A stretch of 64,000 nucleotides of DNA from Planctomycetota bacterium (GCA_018242605.1 JAFEBP010000011.1:1-64000), one strand, 5' to 3'. Positions 26,036-35,835 are shown, numbered from the stretch's first letter. Made by a program: numbers and translations. Notes: generated by a model not told the origin, from the letters alone.

Positions 26036-26692
26036 ATGCAGCCCACACTCCACGAGCGACGCCGCCGGATTCAACGCCTCATCGTGGGCGTGGCGTTGGC
26101 GTTGGGCCTGCTGGTGGTCACGGTGATCGACCGACGCGCGTTCTGGGCCTTGCGCATCGAAGATTGGGGTTCATGGAAGGGCCGCGACTGGGTGCAGTTC
26201 CTGCGCACCATGGGCTACCTGCCCACGTGGATCGCCGTCGGCATCGCGGTGGGTCTGGCGGGGCTGGGACCGCGGTCGCGCCCGGTAGTGACGCGCCTGG
26301 CGTGGATGATTCCGGCGTCGGCCGCCGCGGGAGGCGCGCTGGCCGAACTTCTCAAGGTCATCGTGACCCGTCACCGACCGAGCCTGAGCAACACGGGGTT
26401 GTATTTCTACGACTGGTTCGATGCGCCCTGGCCGGGCCGCGGGCTGGGGCTGGCGAGCAGTCACGCCGGGGCGGCGTTCGGCGCGGCGTTCCTGCTGTGG
26501 AGGTTCTCGCCGCGGGTTGGCGTGTTCGTGACTCTGCTCGCGTGCGGCTGCGTGCTGACCCGGTTGCTGGCCGGTGCACACTTCGTGTCCGACGCGTACG
26601 TCGCCGCGGTGATGGCGTACGTGGCTTCCGGCTGGATCTGGAAACTCGGCCGCGGCGAAGCTGTCGGCACACCCTCGGGGCGGCTGCGATGA
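26036..26692 (+). CDS. PAP2-family lipid phosphatase
   Basis: The 218-residue membrane protein has the three-part acid phosphatase signature: K-x6-RP in KVIVTRHRPSL, the central SSHAG (in place of PSGH), and TRLLAGAHFVSDA for the SRxxxxxHxxxD motif. About five membrane helices surround it. PAP2 enzymes in the inner membrane dephosphorylate lipids such as undecaprenyl diphosphate or lipid A phosphates (LpxE, LpxF, LpxT types). It starts 3 bases after the GT39 gene, and its stop overlaps the next start as ATGA. The context supports removal of phosphate from lipid A or recycling of the sugar-carrier lipid. Confidence 0.87.
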   Translation: MQPTLHERRRRIQRLIVGVALALGLLVVTVIDRRAFWALRIEDWGSWKGRDWVQFLRTMGYLPTWIAVGIAVGLAGLGPRSRPVVTRLAWMIPASAAAGGALAELLKVIVTRHRPSLSNTGLYFYDWFDAPWPGRGLGLASSHAGAAFGAAFLLWRFSPRVGVFVTLLACGCVLTRLLAGAHFVSDAYVAAVMAYVASGWIWKLGRGEAVGTPSGRLR

Positions 26693-27858
26693 AGATCATC
26701 GATCGGTACATCTCGCGTCAGTACCTGACGAACGTGCTGCTTCTGCTGGCGTGCCTCTTTGCCATCGTCGTGCTCATCGATTTCTCGTTGAACTTTGACG
26801 AGTACCTGGAACTGGCCACCAAGTACGCGTCCGAGGAAGCCCGGGCGGCGCAGCCGCAGTCCCCCACCGCGAACCCCACCGGGCTGCGCGTGGCGACGCT
26901 CACGGTCTGGCTGCTCGCCGACCTGTGGTGGCCCCGGTTCTTCCAGTTGTACAACTACCTGCTTGGGCTGGTGATCGTCGGTGGTATGGGGTTCACCTGT
27001 GCCCAGCTCGTCAAGCACCGCGAGTTCGTGGCCGTGCTGGCCGGCGGCGTCAGCCTTCACCGTCTCGCCCGCCCGATCATCGTCGTCGCTGTAGTGCTCA
27101 CCGGCCTGAGCATTCTCAATCGCGAGTTGATGGTCCCGCGGCTGGCGCCGCTGCTCACGCGCGACAAGAAGCAGGCGGGCTCGAGCTCGCTGGGCGCCGC
27201 GGCCCAGCCGCTGTGCGCCGACAGCGCCGGTCGGATCTTCTATGCGCGATCCGTGAACCTGGACACGGGTGACATCCAGGGGCTGAACGTGTGGGAGCGG
27301 GACCGGTCGGGCCTGATGACCGCCCGCATCCGGGCCACGAGCGCTCACTGGGAGCGCGGCGGCTGGACGCTCACGGGCGGCGAGTCGGAGCGGATCGTGT
27401 CCGAGAATGGGCAGACCGGCGTGTCGAAGCCGACGCCCCTCACGCGGCTTGAAACGGACCTTGATCCGACTGCCCTGCGCATGCGCCAGTTCGAGGGATT
27501 CAGCAGCAATCTGAGCACGCCGCAGATCGCGCAGCTCATCACCCGCACGGCCGGTGAAGCCAACGCGCCGGCGGGACGCATCGAACAGTTGCAGCGGCTG
27601 CTCTGGGGGCGCATCGCCCTGAGCATCTCGAACATCCTGGCGTTGCTCATCTGTACGCCGTTTTTCCTCCGGCGCGAGCCGTGCAGCATGATCGTGCAAT
27701 CGCTGTACGCGGCGCCCATCGCGGTGGGCGCGATGTTGGCGGCGCTCATCGCGGCGTCGGCGCCGATCCCGGGGCTGCCGCCGCAGATCAGCGTGTTCGT
27801 GCCGGTGATGGTGCTCATCCCCGTGGCGATCGCGGCCGTTTCTTCGGTCAAAACGTGA
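26689..27858 (+). CDS. LptF/LptG family permease, second copy
   Basis: The ATG at 26689 overlaps the PAP2 stop (ATGA). The 389-residue protein begins MKIIDRYISRQYLTNVLLLL, a typical LptG start. It has FFQLYNYLLGLVIVGGMGFT before the EFVAVLAGGVSLHRLARPI coupling helix, a periplasmic domain and three C-terminal helices including RIALSISNILALLICTPFFL. The length is close to normal. With the first LptF/G gene it likely forms the heterodimeric inner-membrane part of the lipopolysaccharide exporter. LptB and LptC are not in the window. A perfect 8-bp inverted repeat (27895-27902 with 27926-27933) follows, without a T-tract. Confidence 0.88.
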   Translation: MKIIDRYISRQYLTNVLLLLACLFAIVVLIDFSLNFDEYLELATKYASEEARAAQPQSPTANPTGLRVATLTVWLLADLWWPRFFQLYNYLLGLVIVGGMGFTCAQLVKHREFVAVLAGGVSLHRLARPIIVVAVVLTGLSILNRELMVPRLAPLLTRDKKQAGSSSLGAAAQPLCADSAGRIFYARSVNLDTGDIQGLNVWERDRSGLMTARIRATSAHWERGGWTLTGGESERIVSENGQTGVSKPTPLTRLETDLDPTALRMRQFEGFSSNLSTPQIAQLITRTAGEANAPAGRIEQLQRLLWGRIALSISNILALLICTPFFLRREPCSMIVQSLYAAPIAVGAMLAALIAASAPIPGLPPQISVFVPVMVLIPVAIAAVSSVKT

Positions 27859-28033
27859 GACCACGCCCCCTCCGATCGGGTGGTGACGCGACGACTGTAA
27901 CGCTTTCGACCGCGGGGGGGGCCGCCGTTACAGACCGCACAGTCAAGCATTCCAGACCTTCAACCGATGTACGCGTGACCCCGGGCCGGATCGTGAGCGC
28001 CGCGGGGAGTTGGTCTCATCCCGCACGAGCATT

Positions 28034-31000
28034 ATGTTGCGCATCGGCGAACAATCGAAACATGACCGCGGGGTCACCAAGGCCGACACGGGCGAGGCTG
28101 TGGCTGTCCGGTCCGGTTCCGGGTCACCGGCTTCACGCCGATGCTCCCGCGACATACCCGCCTGGATAAAGGGTGTCGTGGCCGGGCTGGTCATCGTCGC
28201 CCTCGGGGCCGTGTCGCTGAGCGCGGCCTGGGTGATGGGAGGGAGGGCGTTTCGTTCGGCGCTCGACGAAGAACTCACGACAGTCGCCGCGATCGCGGCG
28301 CAGAGAATCGACGCGGCGGCCCATTCCCACCTCACGGACGTGGCCCAGATGAACGGCCCCGAATACGCGCGCGTGGTGGCGCCACTGCGGGAGCTGATTA
28401 CGGCGACGCGCTCGCTCAAGTACCTCTACACCGTGCGGAACAGCCCCGAGGGCCCGCGCTTCGTCGTGGACGCGGCCGATCCCGGGGACCACGACGGAGA
28501 CGGGGTTGACGATCAATCGCACCTCAACGAACTTTACGAAGACCCCGACCCGGCGATGCTCACCGCGTTGGCAACGGGCGAGGCCACGGTCAGCGCACAG
28601 CCCTACACCGACAAGTGGGGAACGTTTGTGTCGGCGTTTGCGCCCGTCCGCGCGGCGGACGGCTCGATCGAGTGCTTCGTGGGCGTGGACATGTCGGCCG
28701 CCAGCTTCCAGTCGCGGACAGCGACGATGACCAACGCCGTGATTCTCGGCGGCTCGCTTCTCCTGCTGGGCGCTTGCGGCGTGACTGTCGCGGTGACCGC
28801 CCTGGAGATGCGCCGACGGGCGGCGATCGTCGCGCTCGCTGAGCGGGAACGAACGGTGCGGGTTCTGGCGGAGAATGCCACCGATCTGATCGAACTGCTG
28901 ACGGTGACCGGCACACCGGAGTACATCTCGCCTTCGGTGCACCGAGCGCTTGGCTATGGCGAGTCGGAGCTGGCCTCCCTCTCGTGGCGATCCTGGATCA
29001 GCCCCGAGTTCCACGCGCCTCTGGAAGAGGCATTCGCGGCGGTCGTACGGGGCGAGACCGTGACGACCCGCTGCCGCGTGCTGCCCAAGGACGGTCGGTT
29101 ACTCTGGGTTGAGTGCACCGCGTCGCCCGTCGCCCCGGATCGCCCGGGCGGGCCGATCGAGCATGTCATCTGGAGCGGCCGGGATATCACCAGCCGCATC
29201 GAGTCCGAGCAGTTGATGCGCGACAGCGAGGCGAGGTTCCGGGTGCTGGCGGACGCGGTCCCCGTGCTGGTCTGGCTCTCTGGTCGGGACAAGCGGGCGG
29301 TCGATTTCAACAAGCGATGGCTCGACTACACCGGGCGAACGCTGGAGGATGAACTGGGAGACGGGTGGACGACGGGCGTGCACCCAGAGGACCTGGCGGT
29401 TTGCCTGTCCGCGTATGAGCAAGCGTTCGACGCCCAGCGCGAGTTCGAGATCGAGTACCGCCTGCGCCGGCACGACGGCGAGTACCGCTGGATGGTCTCC
29501 AAAGGACTTCCCCGCTACGACAACGGCGAGTTCGTCGGCTATGTCGGGGGCTGCATGGATGTGACTGAACGCAAAGAGGCCAAACGGTTGCAGGCCGAGG
29601 CGCTGGCGCTGGCCACGAAGCTCGCGGCGGCCGCGGAAGTGTACGAGGCGGCCAGGACCGTGAACGACGCCGTCGGCCAGGCGACCGGGCTGACCCGCAC
29701 CGCGGTGTTGCTGCACGATGAGAAAGGCGTCTGCCGATTCGCGAGTTGGAGGGGGATCTCCGCAGAATACAGAGCCTCGGTGGAGGGCCATTGTCCGTGG
29801 GCGGCCGGGGCCAAGGTCGCTCACCCGATCGTGATGAACGACACGGCGGCGGAGGAGTCGATGGAGGGCTTTCGCGACTTGTTCCGGAGCGAGGGGATCG
29901 GCTCGCTCGCCTTCATCCCCATCATCACGGACCGGGGCGTGCAGGGCAAGCTCATGCTGTACGGTGAGACAGCCGGCGAGATGATCCAGACGCACATCGC
30001 CGCCGCGCAATCGATGACACTTTCGCTGGGCATGGCCATCGGGCGTCTCAAAGCCGCCGCGACACTCGCCCGCAGCGAGGCGCGGATGCGGTCGCTGGTG
30101 GAGGGCTCCGACATCATCATCTGGGAGTTCGACACCCGCGAGAACCGGTTTACGTATGTCTCGCCGCAAGCGGCCCGCTGGGGGTATCCGTTGGCCGATT
30201 GGCTCACGCCTGGTTTCTGGCAGCGCACGCTCCACCCCGAAGACCGCGACGCCGCGATCGAGTTCTGCAAGCAGGAGATGCTCGGTGGAAAGAGCCACCG
30301 CTTCGAGTACCGGGCGATGAAGGCCGACGGCACGTTCGTCTGGATCGAGGACCTGGCCGGGGTCGAGACGGACGTGCAGGGCCGTCCCGAGCCGATCATG
30401 CGCGGCGTGATGCTGGACATCACCCAGCGCAAAGACTCGGAGCGGGCCATCGCCAAGAGCGAGCACCTCATCCGCATGGTGATCGACACGGCGCTCGACG
30501 CCGTGATCACCATGGACGGCAAGGGCAAAGTCACCGAGTGGAACGCGCAGGCGGAAAAGACGTTCGGTTGGTCACGGGCCGAAGCCGTGGGCCGCTCGCT
30601 CGGCGGGCTCATCATTCCGCCGGACCTGCGTGAACGCCACGAGAAGGGGCTAGCCGCCTTTCTGCAGACCGGCGAAGCCCGGGTGCTCGGGCGGCGCGTG
30701 GAGCTGCCGGCCATTCGCAAGGACGGCGGCACGATCACCGTTGAGATGGCCGTGACCGCCGTGCGTGATGGCGGAGAGGTGTACTTCAATGCTTTCCTCC
30801 GGGACATCACGGAAAAGAAACAAGCGGAGGCCTCGCTGGCGGAGGCCCGCCTCAAGGCCGAGGCAGCCAACCGCGCCAAGAGCGACTTCCTGGCGAACAT
30901 GAGCCACGAGATCCGCACCCCGATGACGGCGATCATGGGCTACACCGAGTTGCTGTCCGAGGACGGCGATATCACGCTGGCGCCGGATCGTCGCCTCGAG

Positions 31001-32089
31001 TCGATCGCCACGATCAAACGCAACGGCGAGCACCTGCTCTCGCTGATCAACGACATCCTGGACGTCTCCAAGATCGAGGCCGGCAAGATGACGGTCGAGT
31101 CTCTTCCGACAGATCCTGCCCAGTTGGTCACCGATGTGATGAGCCTGATGCGCGTGCGGAGCGAGGCCAAGGGCCTTTACCTTCGGCACGAGTTCACCAC
31201 GGCCGTGCCCCGGTCGTTCGCGTGCGATCCGTTGCGGCTGCGGCAGATCCTGGTCAATCTGATCGGCAACGCGGTGAAGTTCACCGAGACCGGCGGCGTC
31301 ACGCTCCGGGTCGCGTGCGAGAGAGAGCCCAGCGGCTCGGCCCGCATGCGGTTCGAGGTCACCGACTCGGGGATCGGCATGACTCCCGATCAGGCCAGCC
31401 GCCTCTTCCGACCCTTTGCGCAAGCGGACGAGACCATGACGCGCAAGTTCGGCGGCACCGGGCTGGGACTCACCATCGCCAAGCGCCTTGCGGAGCTGCT
31501 CGGCGGGGACATCACGATCACAAGCGAGCACGGGAAGGGCAGCACGTTCACCGCGATCATCGCCGCCGGGAACATCGAGGATTCCTCATTGTGGGAGCCG
31601 GACACACAGACGAACGTTTCTCAGTCGGCCGCGGTCGAGGCTCCTGAGCCCCGCGGGGCGGAGCGGGGTCCGCTCCAGGGCCTGCGCGTGCTTCTGGCAG
31701 AGGACGGCGTGGATAACCAGCGCCTCATCGGGTTCCACCTTCGCAAAGCCGGCGCCAATCTCACCATCGTCGACAACGGCCGCAGGGCGGTCGAATCGAT
31801 GACCATCGCGGGCGATCTTCACTCGCCGGTGCGCCAGCCGCCGCCGTTCGACCTGGTCCTGATGGACATGCAGATGCCCGAGGTCGACGGGTACGAGGCC
31901 ACGAGGCTGCTGCGGTCCCACGGCTGCGCCGTGCCGATCATCGCCCTCACGGCGCACGCCATGAGCGGCGACCGCGAGAAGTGCATCGCCGCGGGGTGCA
32001 CGGATTACGAAACCAAGCCGATCGACAAGGCCACGCTGATCGCGGTGTGCCAGCGAGCGACGCGAGACTGCCCGCGACGTGCGGCCTGA
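28034..32089 (+). CDS. Hybrid sensor histidine kinase with extracytoplasmic sensor, four PAS, one GAF and a receiver
   Basis: From the ATG at 28034 (a TTG lies 24 bases upstream) the protein has 1351 residues. Helix 47-69 and helix 234-257 bracket an extracytoplasmic sensor that includes DHDGDGVDD (152-160), a loop like an EF-hand. Cytoplasmic PAS domains follow at about 270-390, 395-515, 680-800 and 805-930, with a GAF-like domain at about 525-670. The kinase core has His958 in NMSHEIRTPM, N-box Asn1079, DSGIGM and GGTGLGLTI. The receiver has Asp1278 in LMDMQMPEVDG and Lys1328 in TKPI. It should autophosphorylate and pass phosphate to its own receiver, then to an Hpt or regulator encoded elsewhere. 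The signal is unknown. Confidence 0.92.
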   Translation: MLRIGEQSKHDRGVTKADTGEAVAVRSGSGSPASRRCSRDIPAWIKGVVAGLVIVALGAVSLSAAWVMGGRAFRSALDEELTTVAAIAAQRIDAAAHSHLTDVAQMNGPEYARVVAPLRELITATRSLKYLYTVRNSPEGPRFVVDAADPGDHDGDGVDDQSHLNELYEDPDPAMLTALATGEATVSAQPYTDKWGTFVSAFAPVRAADGSIECFVGVDMSAASFQSRTATMTNAVILGGSLLLLGACGVTVAVTALEMRRRAAIVALAERERTVRVLAENATDLIELLTVTGTPEYISPSVHRALGYGESELASLSWRSWISPEFHAPLEEAFAAVVRGETVTTRCRVLPKDGRLLWVECTASPVAPDRPGGPIEHVIWSGRDITSRIESEQLMRDSEARFRVLADAVPVLVWLSGRDKRAVDFNKRWLDYTGRTLEDELGDGWTTGVHPEDLAVCLSAYEQAFDAQREFEIEYRLRRHDGEYRWMVSKGLPRYDNGEFVGYVGGCMDVTERKEAKRLQAEALALATKLAAAAEVYEAARTVNDAVGQATGLTRTAVLLHDEKGVCRFASWRGISAEYRASVEGHCPWAAGAKVAHPIVMNDTAAEESMEGFRDLFRSEGIGSLAFIPIITDRGVQGKLMLYGETAGEMIQTHIAAAQSMTLSLGMAIGRLKAAATLARSEARMRSLVEGSDIIIWEFDTRENRFTYVSPQAARWGYPLADWLTPGFWQRTLHPEDRDAAIEFCKQEMLGGKSHRFEYRAMKADGTFVWIEDLAGVETDVQGRPEPIMRGVMLDITQRKDSERAIAKSEHLIRMVIDTALDAVITMDGKGKVTEWNAQAEKTFGWSRAEAVGRSLGGLIIPPDLRERHEKGLAAFLQTGEARVLGRRVELPAIRKDGGTITVEMAVTAVRDGGEVYFNAFLRDITEKKQAEASLAEARLKAEAANRAKSDFLANMSHEIRTPMTAIMGYTELLSEDGDITLAPDRRLESIATIKRNGEHLLSLINDILDVSKIEAGKMTVESLPTDPAQLVTDVMSLMRVRSEAKGLYLRHEFTTAVPRSFACDPLRLRQILVNLIGNAVKFTETGGVTLRVACEREPSGSARMRFEVTDSGIGMTPDQASRLFRPFAQADETMTRKFGGTGLGLTIAKRLAELLGGDITITSEHGKGSTFTAIIAAGNIEDSSLWEPDTQTNVSQSAAVEAPEPRGAERGPLQGLRVLLAEDGVDNQRLIGFHLRKAGANLTIVDNGRRAVESMTIAGDLHSPVRQPPPFDLVLMDMQMPEVDGYEATRLLRSHGCAVPIIALTAHAMSGDREKCIAAGCTDYETKPIDKATLIAVCQRATRDCPRRAA

Positions 32090-32296
32090 CGGGACGATAC
32101 CCGGGCTTGCCCGACACGCGTGCCGACTCTATCATTCCCGCTCGAATTTCAGGGAACCGACAGATCGTGCCAGCCGCCACACTGAAAAAATCGATGAAAC
32201 GCCGCAGCGCCCGGAGCGTGTGGTGTGTCGTTGATTGTGGCGGGGCGCCGATTCACCGGTAGCCCGCCCACCTCCCAACACATCATGCCTCAGGCG

Positions 32297-32330
32297 CACC
32301 CCGGCCACCCGCCGGGGTGTTTCGTTTTCT
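32297..32330 (+). terminator. Rho-independent terminator downstream of the histidine kinase
   Basis: A perfect 9-bp stem, CACCCCGGC (32297-32305) with GCCGGGGTG (32311-32319), has a 5-nt loop and is followed by TTTCGTTTTC. It lies about 210 bases after the kinase stop codon. I see no credible gene in the bases between. Confidence 0.8.
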
Positions 32331-32381
32331 CATCGTTCACACACTCTGCTCGCAAGGCCCTGGTGGCCAGAAAGACGACCC

Positions 32382-33284
32382 TTGAACAATCACCTTGACG
32401 TCCAGACCATCGAGGTCTCTCCCACGCACGCCCATGCCCCTCGGGATTCCCGTCCCCTTCCCCGCGGCCAGAGCGCCGTGCTCGACGGGGATGTCATCGC
32501 CCGCGGCATTCCGCTGGGCCAGTTGGTCGGCGCCGTTTCGTATGTGGACATGATCTTCTTCCAGACCCAGAGCCGCTACCCCACGCACGCCGAGAGTGTG
32601 CTGATGGAAGCTTACCTGGTCTCTCTGTGCGAGCACGGCGTGACGTCGCCATCCACGCACGGCGCCCGGGTCGCGGCCAGCGTGCGAGCGCCGTTCGGCG
32701 CCAGCGCCATCAGCTTCATCGCCGCGGCGATGGGGGCGTACCACTTCGGGGCGCTTGAGCTGGCGATGCAGGAACTCTCGACGATCATGCAGTCCGGGGC
32801 GGACCCGCGGGCGTACGTGGAGGAACGTCTCTCCAGGGGCGAACGTCTGTGGGGATTCGGGCACCGATTCCACAAGAGCCCGGGCGCCTCGACCATGGAC
32901 GCACGATCCCTGGAGCAGCTTCAGGAGGCCACAGACCCGCGCGTTCGCCGTCTGCTGGAGTTAGCGGATGAACTGGGCTGGAACGGCCCTCACGTTGCTC
33001 TCGTGCGCCGCTTGGGGCGGCTGCTGTACGAACGCAAGCGTGTTCCGATCAACGTCGACGGCGTCGCGGCGGGGCTGCTGCTGGACATGGGCTTCGACGC
33101 TCGGATCGCGATGCTTTTCGTAGTGCTGGGCCGGCTGCCCAACATCGCTCGGCTGTACGCAGAGGAACAGGAACAGCCCGCCAACCGCTTCGTGGGCCTG
33201 GCATGCCGGGAAGACCCGACGTTTGACCGTACCGTGGACCGAGATCTGGGCGGCGTCGCGGAACTGCACCAGCGCCTTTCGTGA
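32382..33284 (+). CDS. Citryl-CoA lyase / citrate synthase family protein
   Basis: About 300 residues from a TTG at 32382; the start is uncertain because no strong ribosome site is visible. The protein is shorter than citrate synthase (about 430) but has its catalytic segments. These are CEHGVTSPSTHGAR (His at about 85), GFGHRFHKS (His161) and NVDGVAAGLLLDMG (Asp226). This small-domain layout matches stand-alone citryl-CoA lyases and the C-terminal domain of ATP-citrate lyase, which cleave citryl-CoA to acetyl-CoA and oxaloacetate. The GHRFHKSPG loop is variable compared with citrate synthases. No citryl-CoA synthetase is adjacent, so the pathway is undetermined. Confidence 0.78.
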   Translation: MNNHLDVQTIEVSPTHAHAPRDSRPLPRGQSAVLDGDVIARGIPLGQLVGAVSYVDMIFFQTQSRYPTHAESVLMEAYLVSLCEHGVTSPSTHGARVAASVRAPFGASAISFIAAAMGAYHFGALELAMQELSTIMQSGADPRAYVEERLSRGERLWGFGHRFHKSPGASTMDARSLEQLQEATDPRVRRLLELADELGWNGPHVALVRRLGRLLYERKRVPINVDGVAAGLLLDMGFDARIAMLFVVLGRLPNIARLYAEEQEQPANRFVGLACREDPTFDRTVDRDLGGVAELHQRLS

Positions 33285-33426
33285 TGGGCCGAGATGCAGC
33301 GGAGCAGCACCTGCACTTGCGATCACATTGATTGTCTATGGAGGGTCAGGGGTGACCCAAGGCACGGCCTCGTTCGCTCGGCCGAAACCCAGGCACGCCG
33401 AGCGAATCTATCGGAAGGCCTGAAAA

Positions 33427-33497
33427 CTGGGGATCTAGGATTTGAACCTAGACTAAGTGAGTCAGAGTCACTCGTGCTACCGTTACACCAATCCCCA
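33427..33497 (-). tRNA. tRNA-Gln (anticodon CUG)
   Basis: The reverse complement folds as a cloverleaf. The acceptor stem is TGGGGAT/ATCCCCA with discriminator G. The anticodon stem is AGTGA/TCACT around the loop CTCTGAC, so the anticodon is CUG. The T-arm is CTAGG-TTCAAAT-CCTAG. The D-arm contains AACGGTAGC. CCA is not encoded. A TATGAT element at 33509-33514, about 11 bases upstream of the 5' end, may be its -10 box. Confidence 0.93.
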
Positions 33498-33590
33498 AAT
33501 GTGCGGGAATCATAGCCGCCGAGGGGCCGGTTGGGCGAGCGTGAACCGCTCAAAACTGACCTTGGGTGAATGCGACCGGGGCCGGATCCC

Positions 33591-34652
33591 CTACCCAAGG
33601 TCTGCCTCTGTCAGGGGCACATCGGCGTCCACATCCCGGACAACCTTTGATCCCATTACTCGCTCCAGCATGAACGGCGGCAGGCCTGTTCCGGGACGCT
33701 TGATGGTCACATCCGCGGGCGTCAGTACTTCGCCCGCCCGCAGACGCCGCGCCGTGACGAGTGACTGGCGGGACACGGACCGCACGTTGCGCTCGCACGC
33801 AAGCACGCGTTTATTCGGTTCTCCCGCGCGGGGGTCATCGGGGCGTGGTGGGGAGCCCACCGCGGCTTTCGCGAGCCGGACGTATTCCGTGAAGCCGGCT
33901 TCGTCGAGCGACGCCGCGTGGTCCGGCCCGGCCGCGGTCCGATCGTGGGTCAGGTGCTTCTCCAGGATCTGGGCTCCGAGCGACACCGCGTACGCGCCGG
34001 TGTCAACACCTTGGGTGTGATCGCTGTACCCAGTGGGGCAGCCTGTGATCTCCGCGATGTGCCGGAGGGCGAGCACCGAGGCGTCCTGCGGTTGCGTTGG
34101 GTAACAACTCACGCATTGGAGATACGCCAACTGCTCGTGGAAACGTGCGAGGCGTGTGTGGGCTTCGGCCACTTCGCTCGCTTCCGCCGCCCCGGTGCTC
34201 ACGATCAGGCCCTTGCCGGTAGCCGCCATCGCCGCCAACAGGGGGGCGTGGATGAGGTCTGGGCTGGCCGACTTGAATGCATCCCACGCGATCCGGTTGG
34301 CCGCCTCGACCAGTTCCACGCTGAACACGGTGATGATCGCGTGCAGGCCCAGTTGGTGCGCCAGGGCCACCACCTCTGCCATCTCCCCTGGGGGCAGTTG
34401 GAGGCGTTTGAGCATCGCGATCGGGTCCTGCTCACCGGCGGCCCGCTGGTACGCGGCCAGAATTGACGCCTTGCTCATGAGGCGCTCGGCCTCGAACCAT
34501 TGGAGCTTGATGGCGTCGGCCCCGGCCCTATTCGCGGTCCGGGTCAGTTCCAGGGCCCGGGCGAGGTCGCCGTCGTGGTTCACGCCCAACTCGGCGATGA
34601 TGTACGGGCGGCCAGCGTCTCCCAACCGGAAGTTTCGGGTGCCGATACGCAT
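33591..34652 (-). CDS. NeuB-like N-acetylneuraminate/legionaminate-type synthase with SAF domain
   Basis: The ATG at 34652 gives 353 residues, the usual length. The N-terminal TIM-barrel part has [29 protein letters not shown] and the [20 protein letters not shown] segment ending in EKHLTHDR, where conserved Glu, His and Asp bind metal and substrate. The C-terminal 60 residues ([20 protein letters not shown]) form an antifreeze-like SAF domain. NeuB enzymes condense phosphoenolpyruvate with an N-acylated hexose to make nonulosonic acids (sialic, pseudaminic or legionaminic acid) for surface glycans. No NeuA, NeuC or Pse genes are adjacent, so the exact product is unknown. It is divergent from lpxD with a 50-base gap. 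Confidence 0.88.
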   Translation of the reverse strand: MRIGTRNFRLGDAGRPYIIAELGVNHDGDLARALELTRTANRAGADAIKLQWFEAERLMSKASILAAYQRAAGEQDPIAMLKRLQLPPGEMAEVVALAHQLGLHAIITVFSVELVEAANRIAWDAFKSASPDLIHAPLLAAMAATGKGLIVSTGAAEASEVAEAHTRLARFHEQLAYLQCVSCYPTQPQDASVLALRHIAEITGCPTGYSDHTQGVDTGAYAVSLGAQILEKHLTHDRTAAGPDHAASLDEAGFTEYVRLAKAAVGSPPRPDDPRAGEPNKRVLACERNVRSVSRQSLVTARRLRAGEVLTPADVTIKRPGTGLPPFMLERVMGSKVVRDVDADVPLTEADLG

Positions 34653-34702
34653 GCGGGGGGAGCGTAGGAGCGGGAACGCGACCCTCAGCGCTACCATCGC
34701 CC

Positions 34703-35737
34703 GTGACGATGACGACCGGACAAATCGCCGAGGCTGTCGGGGCAGAACTGATCGGAAGCCCCGACATTTCAATCAATCGCCTGGACGCCGCTGACCGTGC
34801 GACCGAGGGGACGTTGACGTTCCTGCGCTCCACGAAGTACGCCGCGGCGTGGAACAACGGCAAGGCCAGCGCGGTGCTGGTGGCTCGCGATGTTCCGCTC
34901 AACATGGTGCTTGAAGACGTTGACACCAAACGTCCTGCGCCCGGCCGCGCCGTGCTCGTCGTGGCGGATGCCGACGCGGCGATGATCAAGGCGTTGAACA
35001 TTTTCGCTCCCAAACCAGCGCCGCCCGCCGCGGGGGCGCACCCCAGCGCCGTGATCGATGCGACGGCCCGGGTGGACCCCGCCGCCAGCATCGGCCCCAA
35101 CTGCACGGTGGGCGCGGGGGCGGAAGTCCGTGCCGGCGCGGTGCTCGTGGGGAACGTTTTTGTCGGATGCGGCGCGCGCGTGGGCGAGGGCTCGGTGCTG
35201 CACCCGTGCGTGGCGGTGCTGGAACGGTGCGAGGTGGGCCGCGGCTGCATCCTTCACTCCGGCGTCATCATCGGCGCGGACGGGTTCGGCTACCACCCCA
35301 GCCCTGACGGCAGGGGCCTCGTGAAGATCCCGCACATTGGCAACGTCGTCATCGATGACGGCGTGGAAATCGGCGCCAACACGTGCATCGATCGGGGCAA
35401 GTTCGGCAGCACCGTAGTGGGCGCAGGCACCAAGATTGACAACCTCGTGCAGGTGGGGCACAACTGCCGCATCGGCCGCTGTTGCATCATCTGCGGCAAC
35501 GTGGGTCTCTCGGGGTCGATCACGATTGGCGACGGCGTCATGATCGGCGGCGGCGTGGGCATCGCAGACAATCTTGAGGTCGGTTCCGGGGCCAGGATCG
35601 GCGCCAACGCGGGCGTCATCAACAACGTCCCCGCCGGGCAGACTTACCTTGGAACTCCGGCGGGCCCGGTTTCGGAGTGGAAGCGCATCTACGCCTTCAT
35701 TCGACGCGTGGGCCGCAAGCGAGCGGCCGAGATTTAG
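34703..35737 (+). CDS. lpxD: UDP-3-O-acylglucosamine N-acyltransferase LpxD
   Basis: The 344-residue protein starts at a GTG (34703), or at an ATG 6 bases later. The N-terminal uridine-binding domain has [21 protein letters not shown] left-handed beta-helix made of hexapeptide repeats follows from about residue 115, including GADGFGYHP and the conserved [10 protein letters not shown]. His253 in [11 protein letters not shown] is the catalytic base position. The C-terminal helices start at [18 protein letters not shown]. LpxD adds the N-linked acyl chain in the third step of lipid A synthesis in the cytoplasm, so the organism should make lipid A. Confidence 0.95.
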   Translation: MTMTTGQIAEAVGAELIGSPDISINRLDAADRATEGTLTFLRSTKYAAAWNNGKASAVLVARDVPLNMVLEDVDTKRPAPGRAVLVVADADAAMIKALNIFAPKPAPPAAGAHPSAVIDATARVDPAASIGPNCTVGAGAEVRAGAVLVGNVFVGCGARVGEGSVLHPCVAVLERCEVGRGCILHSGVIIGADGFGYHPSPDGRGLVKIPHIGNVVIDDGVEIGANTCIDRGKFGSTVVGAGTKIDNLVQVGHNCRIGRCCIICGNVGLSGSITIGDGVMIGGGVGIADNLEVGSGARIGANAGVINNVPAGQTYLGTPAGPVSEWKRIYAFIRRVGRKRAAEI

Positions 35738-35790
35738 TCCCGCGTTGCTTATCGGTCTCCGAGAATCTTCGCCGAGATCGACTTGGTGCT

Positions 35791-35835
35791 GCAAGGAACT
35801 GATCCGCCCCACGAAGGGCCGCGGAAGTTCCTTGC
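35791..35835. repeat. Inverted repeat in the lpxD downstream region
   Basis: GCAAGGAACT (35791-35800) and AGTTCCTTGC (35826-35835) are perfect 10-bp inverted repeats with a 25-nt GC-rich loop. There is no T-tract, so this may be a transcript-end hairpin or a protein site rather than an intrinsic terminator. It lies 54 bases after the lpxD stop. Confidence 0.5.

Noticed and set aside
27895..27933. Inverted repeat after the second Lpt gene as an intrinsic terminator
   Set aside because: The 8-bp arms are perfect but the loop is 23 bases long and no T-tract follows on either strand.
32167..32262. Possible 31-codon basic peptide starting at a GTG between the kinase and its terminator
   Set aside because: It has no ribosome binding site and resembles no known family; the basic residues are typical of random frames in GC-rich DNA.
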